Part shown: piece by piece, positions 30,530 to 40,536 of the stretch
Numbering within the stretch: the first letter of the stretch is position 1
Layout of the letters: each line of letters starts with the position of its first letter
Assembly (NCBI RefSeq): GCF_022965805.1
Contig: NC_133103.1
Span: forward strand, 49,370,490 to 49,434,489
Reading direction: 5' to 3'
From: Primulina eburnea
Taxonomy: Eukaryota; Streptophyta; Magnoliopsida; Lamiales; Gesneriaceae
DNA length: 64,000 bases
The notes under the pieces: model-generated
Database searches by the model: none
Seen by the model: the letters and a program-made list of their open reading frames with translations, nothing else
What the model was told of the DNA's origin: nothing
Made by a program: the position numbers and the translations under genes

Positions 30530-31773
30530 TGTAGTGACCCGTTCCAGAATCACCTACTAAACAGAACTATAAGCATGCAAAATTAACATTTAAAACTGAA
30601 TCAGGTAAACAGCGGAAAAACAGTAATACAACCCAATCGAATCTGTAAGTACAAGATACTATAAACAACCAGATCGAACTAAAATCCAAGAATAAATACC
30701 AACAACTATAGGTCAACCTCTGCCAGCTCCCTGACCACTCCCTCCTGGACCGTCCAACCTGAGACCTGCCCCATCGAATAGGGTGTCCAAAACAGAGATA
30801 AACCGAGGACGTGAGCATAAAACGCTCAGCACCGAAAGCATGAGTATACAAGACTATGACATGCATGTATGCAAAATGTACTGGATACCAGGATCTGGGT
30901 ATAACGAAATACTGCTCAGGCAAATGACGTCAAGGTATGTAGCACTCTGCGCCGTCGCACCAGGAGGTGGCTCCCATACCAAAATAAACCTGTGGATATA
31001 CCGGTGACCTGACCACCGTCGGCCAACGGGGTCCAACCATCCACAACAAACGAGGGCTGAGCACCCTCTCAACAGGCTATCTCAAAAATAGTCAGGCTCA
31101 ACATGATTATGCAAATGCCGCATAATAAACCATGCATCATATGACAGATAATAATGCAACATATAAACATGCAACACATAGTAAAGCATACTCAATCCTG
31201 CTATCTCGGATAGTACTTTCGTACCTCAAACCAGTAGATCCTAGCAATCAGCCCTAGAATCAAGCCTGCGTCCGTAGTCAGCCCACTGATGCCGCTATCC
31301 CCCAACTAGAGCACAGCTCCGCTACAAAAATCAGTAGCTCCCCGCTAGTGCCTAAACCTCGGGAAAAGACTAGAAACCCATCAGAAACGACTGAAACGCT
31401 CTGGAACACTCGGAATTGGCGAGGAAATAGTGAAGCCTCGCGCCTCTATTTATAGACAATGATCGGAAGATCCGATCCACTTCGGAAGATCCGATCGGTA
31501 CACTTCGGACGATCCGAACCCTCTTCGGACGATCCGAACCTTGCATGTCTTCCACGTGTCCAGACACCTGTCTTCGGACGATCCGAACCCTGATCGGACG
31601 ATCCGAACTCTGCATGTCTTCCACGTGTCCAGCCACCTGTCTTCGGACGGTCCGAACCCTAATCGGACGATCCGAACCCTCTTCAGACGATCCGAACTCT
31701 GTTCGGTCCTTCCGATCCCAACGAAATATAATTAATCCAATAATTAACTCGAATTAGGCATCGGGATACTACA
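30530..31773 (-). repeat. Gypsy-1 5' LTR
   Basis: 1,244 bp, the partner of 24,633-25,876. It carries the same palindrome array (31,460-31,729) and TATA box (31,446-31,455). Differences seen are single substitutions, for example CCTTCT/CCTCCT and AACATG/AACCTG. Confidence 0.95.
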
Positions 31774-31820
31774 GATGTTGTCTGAGATGTTGTCACGTCT
31801 GAGACAACATCCAAGAATGA

Positions 31821-32987
31821 TTAGGCAGAACATATGCCGAGAGATTTCCTAAGGTTGAAAAACCTCTCAAAATCGAATGCTTTGGTGAGTATGTCGGTCA
31901 TTTGGTTATTGGTATCAACAAACTCCATTCGAACCAATCCTTTCTCTACAAGTTCTCGAACAAAATGCAATGTGCTTTGTTCGAGAGTGTTGTAATGGAT
32001 TTTTTTAAATGTTAATAGCACTTGAATTATCACAGTACATAACTAAGGGTTCACTTTTAAGCCCATAATCTTCTATCATTTGATTCATCCACAAAAGTTG
32101 AGTGCAACCACTTCCAACTACCACAAATTCAGATTCAGTAGTTGAAAGTGATACACAGTTCTTTTTTCTAATGTGCCATGATATCAAATTATTTCCAAAA
32201 TAAAAACAACCACCAGAAGTACTTTTCCTATCATCCAAATCCCCAGCCCAATCAGCGTCTGAGAACCCTAGCAGATTTGAGTTGGTTTCGTGCGTATACC
32301 ATAATCCTAAGTCAATGGTTCCGGATATGTATCGTAAGATACGTTTTACGGCTTTTAAGTGAGAAATCTTAGGATTAGATTGGTATCTAGCACACACACA
32401 AACGCTAAACATTAAGTCAGGGCGGCTAGTAGTAAAGTACAAGAGACTTCTTATGATGCTGCGATATAGGGTGTTGTCAACATTTTCGGCAGCATCTTCT
32501 TTGGATAATTTTTCATTTGAGCCCATAGGTGTTTTCATGTGCTTAGAGTTCTCATTAGAAAATTTCTTTATCAGATTTTTGGCATACTTACTTTGGCACA
32601 AAAAGATGCCATCATGCAATTGTTTAATCTGTAGGCCAAGAAAGAAATGTATTCACCAACCATGCTCATTTCAATAGTAGTAGACATGCATTCAACAAAA
32701 TTATTAGCATGCTTTTGGGATGAAGAGCCGAAAATGATATCATCAACATAGATTTGGCAAATAAGGATCTCACATTTGGATTTTTGAATAAAGAGAGTTT
32801 TATCTACCTCACCACGTTTGAATCCAATTTCGAGTAGGTATTCAATCAATCTGCCATACCAAGCACGAGGTGCTTGCTTCAAGCCATAGAGAGTCTTTTT
32901 CAACTTGTATACATGATCAAGATTATGTGGATCTTCAAATCCTTTAGGCTGTCTGACATATATTTCTTCACACAAAATCCCGTTCAA
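31821..32987 (-). pseudogene. Sirevirus Copia pol remnant (reverse transcriptase/RNase H)
   Basis: Three overlapping minus-strand frames give Copia RT and RNase H in order. The RT part has [20 protein letters not shown] and [10 protein letters not shown] (32,571-32,987). The RNase H part has GFSDADWAGDLDDRKSTSGG and STTESEFVVV (32,005-32,619). The C-terminal end has FVDTNNQMTDILTKAF (31,821-32,033). Two frameshifts (about 32,600 and 32,015) inactivate it. Gag, protease and integrase are missing because the sequence is cut at about 32,987 and joins dispersed-repeat DNA. It belongs to the same element as the env-like ORF, separated from it by the nested Gypsy-1. Confidence 0.9.
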
Positions 32988-33100
32988 AAATGAAGGATGC
33001 AGATGTGCTTATATTTATAGCATAATAATCAAGTCAACAAAAATTAATATTATATTATATCTTGAAAAAAAAATATATAATATTATATACAGAAAATATA

Positions 33101-34572
33101 GGGTTTTTTTAAAAAAATATTATAAATCAATAAAACTATTGTAAAAATATTGCAGATTGTGAGGCTTTGTGAAAATAGTACAATCCGGGATTTACTGTCC
33201 CGGATTCATCTTTTTTATTTTTATTTTTATTAAAAAAAGGAAAAAAAAGTGGGGGCACGATTTTTAAAAAAAAATAAAAGGGAGATTGGCGACGATTTAT
33301 GCAAACCCGTCGCGATTTGCAACGGTTTAAACAAACACCGTCGCTATTGGCGACAGTTTAGTCAAATACCGTCGCTAAAGCAAATCCGGGAAACCCTGTC
33401 ACGAATTCTGAGAATCCGTGTCACTCCGTGTAGTAGGATTGCGGGTATTCTTTCCAACATCCTCGAAAATAATTGTTCCTCATATTCATTCTCACAACTT
33501 ATTTCTTTCATTCGATTTATATGTGCAAAATCCATATTTTCTAATTCGCTCATATATTAATATTATTTGCTGATTTTATCGTCAATTTCATTTGTAGAGA
33601 TACGATGATGTAATGTTTAATTTCGTTGATAATATTATATTTACATATTAAGATGTAATTTCTTTGTGTAACTTTATTTTTAATATTTTTCATTTATTTA
33701 AGATATTAGTATCGTCCGTTGATATTATTAAAAGTTCCGTATAATTACGTTTAAAAGGTAATTTAATTAATTTTTTTAATACTTTGTTTGTATTATTTAT
33801 ATTATATTAATGTAATTATAATTTTGTTCACTAACATTATATGATTTTGAAACTATTTTTTAATATCGCGATTAATATTAAAAATATACTATTTAACTAA
33901 ATTATACTTAATCATATAATGTTAGTGAACAAAATTATAATTACATTAATATAATATAAATAATACATACAAAATATTAAAAAAATTAATTAAATTACCT
34001 TTTAAGACGTAATTATAAGAAACTTGTAATAATATCAACGGACAATGTTAATATTTGAAATAAATGACAAGTATTACAAATAAAATTAGACAAAGAAATT
34101 ACTTCTTAATATGTAACTATAATATTATCAAAAATATTTTACATTACACCCTCGTATCTCTTCAAATGAAATTGATGATAAAATCAACAAATAATATTAA
34201 TATATGATCGAAGTAGAAAATATGGATTTTGCACAGATAAATCGAATGAAAGAAATTTGCGAGAATGAATATGAGAAACAATTTCTTTGAGGAAATTGGA
34301 AAGAAGCCTTAGCGACGGTATTTGCTTAAACCGTCGCTATTCGGTTTTGTTTAAACCGTTGCAAATAGCGACGGGTTTGTCGCCGATCTCCCTTTTATTT
34401 TTTTTAAAAAATCGTGCCCCCACTTTTTTTTCCTTTCTTTTTTAAAAAATAAAAATAAAAAAGATGAATCCGGGACAGTAAATCCTAGATTGTACTATTT
34501 TTACAAATCCTCACAATCTGCAATATTTTTACAACAATTTTATTAATTTATAATATTTTTTAAAAAAACCTC
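33101..34572. mobile_element. Mutator-like foldback element, non-autonomous (~1.47 kb)
   Basis: The two halves are inverted repeats almost throughout (arms about 700 bp, centre about 33,850-33,905). The termini read GGGTTTTTTTAAAAAA on the left and, reverse-complemented, GAGGTTTTTTTAAAAAA on the right. Subterminal GCGACGGT motifs are repeated. Nine-bp flanks GAAAATATA (33,092-33,100) and GGAAATATA (34,573-34,581) match with one mismatch and are a likely 9-bp target duplication, as in Mutator elements. The homologous block at 18,470 lacks the insert. It encodes no transposase. Confidence 0.82.
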
Positions 34573-34581
34573 GGAAATATA

Positions 34582-34980
34582 GGCGACATCACCTTCCATT
34601 CAAAGTAGTTTCAATCGTGGCTCATTTTCCACCATACAAGTATATATTTATCCCGAATCCCCACTTTAGACACCTCAGTTCTTTGTCCATTTTCGAGACC
34701 GGGTTTGTAATCCAATAATTCATCGATCAGTTTAGCTAGCTCTCCTCCTCGGATTCGATTTTCCCTCCTCGCGTGTGTTGTAATAATTTTTTTTTCTTTG
34801 TCCCATTTCTTTAAAATTATTCTTTTTATTATTTCAATATTTAATTGATTAGACTGCAATTCCAAATGCGAGTTTTTTAACAATACTACGTTTTAACATG
34901 AGAAAATCTTAAGATGACACGTATTAATTCTAATAATATTTTTTTTAAATACTCAATACTTGGAACTCGATGTTTATTGA
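34582..34980. other. Extra stretch of repeat block B, no gene recognised
   Basis: After the foldback element the block resumes (CACCTTCCATTC), but about 300 bp (34,660-34,970) are absent from copy A. A minus-strand frame of 90 codons (34,611-34,883) has no recognisable domain and no similarity to its surroundings; I do not annotate it as a gene. Confidence 0.45.
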
Positions 34981-36939
34981 ATATTAGAGCTTTATGTGTA
35001 TATATATGTGATATTTTTGTTTTTACATTTTTATGTTATTTAAAATTTAATATTTTTTATAATAAATTTTTTTTAATAAAATGATATAATCATTTAAAAA
35101 TACCAAAGTTTGAATACAAATTAAAGAAAATATTTTTGTAGTTTAAAAATTTTTGAACAGTATATATGATAGCCGATAAAAGAAAAACACAAATTACTAA
35201 AATAGTTTTTATAATATTTTTTGTTAAAAAAAAATAAAGTACTTTATAATTTTAGAAGGATTTTGTTAGTATTTTAAAAAATTCATCATTACACTAAAAT
35301 TAATTATTCTAGGTGTCCTAAAACTATATAAGATAATATATATAGTATAGATAAGGAATGAAATGTCTCTATCTCTATCTGTATCTGTATCTCTATCCTA
35401 TATTAAATGTTAGCGTAAAAGAGACGAAAAACTTGGTATGTAAGCACTTGTTAGCGTGTTCAAATCTGGCGCCTAATACATTTGAGTAGGTATGTTATGA
35501 GACAGTCTAATGAAATCTTTATCTGTAAGACGGATCAACTCTAACGATATTCACAATAAAAAGTAATATTTTTTCATGGATGACCCAAATAAGATATATG
35601 TCTCACAAAATACGACTCGTGAAACCGTTTCACACAAATTTTTGTCAACAAATTTTATTGATTTCGTTTCTCTCTCTTTTTTTTTATTCATTATTTTGAA
35701 TTTGTAGTTTAGTCATTCACTCGTTATCACAATTATGGTATGAATTTCGTGTAAATATAATCAAATCATATTGTAATTAATAATAGTTTCAAAATGATTA
35801 TACTGAGTCACTAATTTTTTTTATAAATTATGATATCACTTGTACATGAATATAAATTAAATTAATTAAAAAAAGTAAATAAGTGTAAACAGACGATAAT
35901 AATTATTATGAGTGTGTTTAGATTTACCAAAAGATGAATAGAAGATCTTCCTTTCCCACGATGAGTCCACGAGCTCGAATGTACATGGCCGACCAGTCAA
36001 AGAATGGAAACAAAATTGATACTTGTGCCAGCTGTTACCCATTTATTAATTAAATAATGGATTGGTCAATTTAATGTGTACAACGTTAAATTAATCCATG
36101 ACCGCGACACTTGAAATATAGCCCATGTGTTCTTGAAGATAGCAAAAGGGAAAGTTGAGTCCGGGATTCGTCAGATATGTGAGATTTTTTCACAAAAAAC
36201 CTACTCTTATTTTTTTTAAAAAAATGTTGTACTATTAATTTTTCATGTTGATGATATTTTTTTTGAACTATTAAATAAAAATAATGAACAATATATATGT
36301 GTTATAAAATATAGATTATTGGTTACTTGTTATCTCTCTACAAGAATCCCCGCCGAAAGTCTATGCTGATGAAACCATTATTGTGATAAGACACACTAAA
36401 AATGAAAGGTCGCATGTGCATAACTTAAAAGAATTACATATCATATGAGACGGTTTCACATAATAATATCATGAGATATATCAATCTTATTCATAATTGT
36501 ATTGAAAAGTAATGTTTTTAACATAAAAAATAATATTTTTTCATGAATTGAGTCGAGTCAGATATTTGTTTAATAAAATTGACTTATGAAACGATGTCAC
36601 AAAAGTTTTTATTTGCTTGAAAACCCATGCTAATGAATCCTAATTTTTTTAAAAAATTTACTATCTTGCATGCTTATACAGTTGTGAATAGAGTTTCTAG
36701 GAATTATAGAAACTAGTTAATTAATTATTATTTTAACTAAAATAATTTATATTAAAAATAGCTTCTAAATCGGAAATTTTTGTAATATTAGTATTTAAAA
36801 AATGTAAAGATGCTTGATATATTTCTTTGAATATGAAGATAACTGGGAACCAATGTATGAACATATTTTCTGCCAACCGAAAGGTGAACATATTTTTTGC
36901 CAACCGAAAGGTGATATTAGAGATTTTGAATATTAGAGA

Positions 36940-37880
36940 TTTTTTTGCACGCTTTATGTGTATTATGTGATATTTTTGTTTTACATTTTTATATTATTTA
37001 AAATTTAATATTTTAATAATAATTTTTTTAATAAAATGATATAATCATTTAAAAATACCAAAGTTTGAATAAAGATTAAAGAATTTTTTTTTTTTGAAAG
37101 GGAATTTCATTAATCATACAAAGAATTACAATAATCATCTAAATGTTCAATCAAATCTGGCGGACTCTCCAAGAAAATCGAAGGACTAGCATATAGTTGA
37201 GCAGCTTTTGCTAACGCATCGGCTACACAATTTGCTTGCCTATATGCGAATTGAACTAGATTTTTATAATTTTTTTTGTTAAAAGAAAATAAAGTACTTT
37301 ATAATTTTAGAAGGATATTGTTAGTATTTTAAAAAATTCATCATGACACTAAAATTAATTATTTTAGGTGTCCTAAACTATATAAGATAATATATATAGT
37401 ATAGATAAGAAATGAAATATCTCTATCTCTATCTCTGTCTCTATCTCTATCTTGTATTAAAAGTTAGCGTAAAAGAGACGTAAAACTTGGTATGTTAGAT
37501 ACGGCCAATTTCACAGATTACATGCATTATGCCTCCTCGTCAATTTTTACAATTATGATATTATCCATATTTTAATATAAATTATTTTAGTAAAAATGAT
37601 AATTAATTAACTAGTTTCTATAATTCCTAGAACTCTATTCACAACTGGATAAGCATGCAAGATAGTAATTTTTTTAAAAACATTATAGCTTCTAAATCTG
37701 AAATTTTTGTGATATTATTATTTAACAAATGTAAAAATGGTTGATATATTTCTTTGAATATGAAGATAACTGGGAACCAATGTATGAACATATTTTCTGC
37801 CAACCGAAGGTGAACATATTTTCTGCCAATCGAAAGGTGATAAAACACCTACTGATGGAATACAAACCGATAACATATAG
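36940..37880. repeat. Third partial copy of dispersed repeat, with inverted piece
   Basis: 36,955-37,080 and 37,265-37,495 repeat parts of copy B. About 37,575-37,680 is an inverted copy of 36,655-36,760 (AGCATGCAAGATAGTAA against TTACTATCTTGCATGCT). The GCCAACCGAA motif recurs at 37,798 and 37,826. No gene apart from the LINE tail. Confidence 0.75.
37083..37257 (-). pseudogene. 5'-truncated LINE 3' end with poly(A)
   Basis: The minus strand encodes QFAYRQANCVADALAKAAQL and continues for ~45 residues to a TAA at 37,110-37,112, followed within ~15 bases by a 13-bp poly(A). The ANxVADxLAK signature belongs to the RNase H-like domain at the end of plant LINE polyproteins. The rest of the element is missing, as expected of target-primed insertion that stops early. 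It sits inside the third copy of the dispersed repeat, replacing ~80 bp found in copy B. Confidence 0.8.
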
Positions 37881-37884
37881 AGAA

Positions 37885-38010
37885 AAATTTGTGTGAGACG
37901 GTTTTACGGGTAGTATTTTGTGAGACAGGTCTATTATTTGGGTCATCTTGAAAAAGTATTACTTTTTGTGCTAAGAATATTACTTTTTATTGTGAATATT
38001 GGTAGGGTTG
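37885..38010. mobile_element. MITE (GTGAGACGG family), left half, split by Gypsy-2
   Basis: Left part begins GTGTGAGACGGTTTTACG. The right part lies at 46,993-47,045 (ACCCGTCTCACAGATAAAG). The two halves join at the Gypsy-2 target duplication, which shows the retrotransposon is younger than the MITE. Confidence 0.82.
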
Positions 38011-40536
38011 TATAGTTCACGAATTCTGTACACGTATAACAATGCATTTATTTAATTACTAAGTCATTTATTTAAGTTTAAATGAGCATTAGCCACGCAT
38101 GACTTATTTAAATGCATTATTTTAAAATTATTTATGTTTATGCGATGCACGTTAAAATATTTTTCAAGTGTCATATTTCAGGCGATTATTCGAGGCGGGA
38201 TCGAGGAATAGAGATCAGTGACGAGTTTGGCAATTTTTAATATGTAGCATTTTATTTTAAGTTGAGGATGGGGCATTTTAAAAGATTTACTAAGCTTTAG
38301 TATTTTTAAAAGCCTTATTTATTTATTTAGTGATTTTAGAATTTTAAAGTTAGCATTATGTAGTTTATTTTGTTAAAGAGGAAAATTTTATAAAATTTAG
38401 TGTGTAATTATTTTAATTGAGGAGTTTGACTAAATTAGTGTGTGTTAACTTTAATTAGTATTTTAATTAGTTAATTTAGCTATAATTTCTCCTAATTAAA
38501 AACACACACACACACACGTTTTAATCACCCACACACACACTTTTTCACACACTAGAAACCGTATAACACACACACACAAGTTTCAATTCAGAATTTTATT
38601 ATTTTGAGAAGGTAATATTAGGGTTCTTAGTCTTGAGAGCAGCCGCCCCTTCCCTCTGTAATTTCAACGAGTTTTCGTCATTTTTGTGCAAGAAAAATCG
38701 AGCCACCATCGTCCCGGATCAGGCCTCACTCTGTCTCCGCTTCGATATCGCCGTATCGTGAGTTTTTCACATCAAAGGCACGTATATTCCGTTATTTCTG
38801 CATCGATCTTGTCATATTATGTGTTGTGTTATTTTTATGCGTAAAAATTTATGTGTGATGTTCGTCGTTTGAACAAAAAATGGTTTGGATCAGTTTTGAG
38901 ATAAGTTTTAGATCTGGACACTCGTTTTTGCTGCCTCTTTTAAATACTGCGCCTTTTAGATCGTGATTCTTAGAAAACTTTCAACACCAAAATTATAGAT
39001 CTTTTCGATACCTTCGATTGGACAGTAAATTCGAAATATTTGGATGCAAATTGAGTGAGTTATGGTGTTTTTCGTGCGACTTCTCAAACTGCGTTTTTCA
39101 AAAAATGATGTATTGACGTGTTCTCGAGATTTTATTGTTGCAGGATTTGTTGGGATCGACGGGTGATCGTTGTTGCGTCTAGTATGCTTAGTATGTTGTT
39201 GGGTTGTTATTTGATAGGTCGTTTAGTGTCGATAGGCACTCGAATACATTGGAAGTCGTAGGAATCGATTTGGTGTCAATTGCCACGTTTTTTTAATTGT
39301 ATGTGTCGTAGGGTGGACGTCGTTGCTTTGGGTGCTTGTACGAGTTCGGTTCAATGTTATGGAATGCTAGGATGGGTCTCGGGGTGTCGGTTCATGGTCC
39401 GTACAATCGAGTCTAAGATGATAAGTTTGGCATGCACAGATTCTTCGTGAGCACGACCAACGAAGGTACACAGACCCGGACACAGACCCTAGCACGGGGT
39501 CCGTGTCTTCGTTTCTTCTTGAGTTTCCTTTTTGCGAGCTGACACGGACCCCCACACGGACCTGAGCACGGGGTCCATGCCTTTGTTTTCTTCTCGATGT
39601 CAAGTTTGCGTACACACACAGACCCCCACACGAACAAGGGCACGGGGTCCGTGCCCCTCCTTTTCTTCACGACACATTTCACCGCACGGACACGAACCCG
39701 GAGCCGGACCTGGGCACGGGGTCCGTGTGTTTGTTATTTTGGAAAAAATTTTATAGTATGCTTTGAGGTCTGATGTCATGGTTTAGTACAATGATTTACA
39801 AAGTCGAGTCATGGGAATTTTAGAACGTCCTAAGGAATCGAATGAGCTTGTAAGTAAGCATGATATTTACGTCTAAGTTATGCAAGTTAAGAATTTGAAT
39901 TCATGTTAGTATGTGCAGCAGCGGCCTCCAATGAAATCCAACGAATCCCTCAATGCCAAGTAAGTATGTTGACGTGTAAGAAAATATTTTCAAGTTTTTG
40001 AGGTATGCTAAATGTCTTGTGACCAATGTATGTATAGGGTTGGAAAGCGTTAAATCATGAACGGGGACCAACCCACCCCGTTAAGCATGAACGAGTTTAG
40101 ATTAGGATTGGAAAACGTTAAATCATGAACGGGGACCAATCCGCCCCTTAAAGCATTAACGGGGATCTCATGTATGTGGCAGTGGATTCGTCCCTGTCAG
40201 CCCAGTACCGTGGTTTAATCTGATCAGGCGATTTACGTTATGGGTCACTTGCTTTGAAACATGCCTCTATGCAAAATAATGAAGTTCATGTATGTTCAAG
40301 TATGTACAAGCATGCAAGTATGTTTATGAAAGTTTTACGTTATGGCACGTCTAAGTTATGTACGTATGTTTAAGTTTCGTGCAAGTTCAAGTTTCAAGTA
40401 TGTATGTCTTATTTTAAAGTTGCATGTGGTTTTATTACGTATTATTCGTTATTCTCAGTTTATATGTGTTGAGTTTGTAGACTCACTAACTTAATCGATG
40501 CAGGTGAGGATGTTTATAAGGACCAAGGAGCTGGCT
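38011..40536 (+). repeat. Gypsy-2 5' LTR, truncated at its 3' end
   Basis: Aligns with 44,259 to about 46,730 of the 3' LTR. It contains CA-repeat tracts (38,505-38,580) and four units of a ~73-bp GC-rich repeat (39,468-39,725). Frames such as 39,367-39,682 lie in the repeat and are not genes. Confidence 0.88.
39468..39725. repeat. GC-rich tandem repeat in Gypsy-2 LTR, four units
   Basis: Units of about 73 bp, each with CACGGACC near its start and GCACGGGGTCCGTG near its end. The 3' LTR has three units (45,718-45,905). The core is a near-palindrome, GGACC...GGGGTCC. Confidence 0.88.

Larger units (their letters stand above)
24633..31773 (-). mobile_element. Gypsy-1, Ty3/gypsy chromovirus (Tekay/Del-like), nearly intact
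   Basis: Two 1,244-bp LTRs (24,633-25,876 and 30,530-31,773) bound a minus-strand gag-pol. The 5-bp target duplication GATGT is at 24,628-24,632 and 31,774-31,778. LTR ends are TG...CA. A tRNA-Met primer site and a purine tract occupy the expected inner positions. About four substitutions separate the LTRs by eye, so insertion was recent. It is nested in the Sirevirus between its pol and env-like regions. Confidence 0.95.
32990..36915. repeat. Dispersed repeat block, copy B
   Basis: Colinear with 18,374-20,520 and enlarged by the Mutator-like foldback element (33,101-34,572) and by extra sequence at about 34,660-34,970. The two blocks flank the truncated Sirevirus in direct orientation. No credible coding sequence. 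Confidence 0.78.

Noticed and set aside
34611..34883. 90-codon minus-strand ORF
   Set aside because: No recognisable domain and it lies in repeat DNA; not supported as a gene.
39367..39756. Arg/Pro-rich ORFs in Gypsy-2 LTR, and their copies at 45,608-45,958
   Set aside because: Created by the GC-rich tandem repeat in the LTR.
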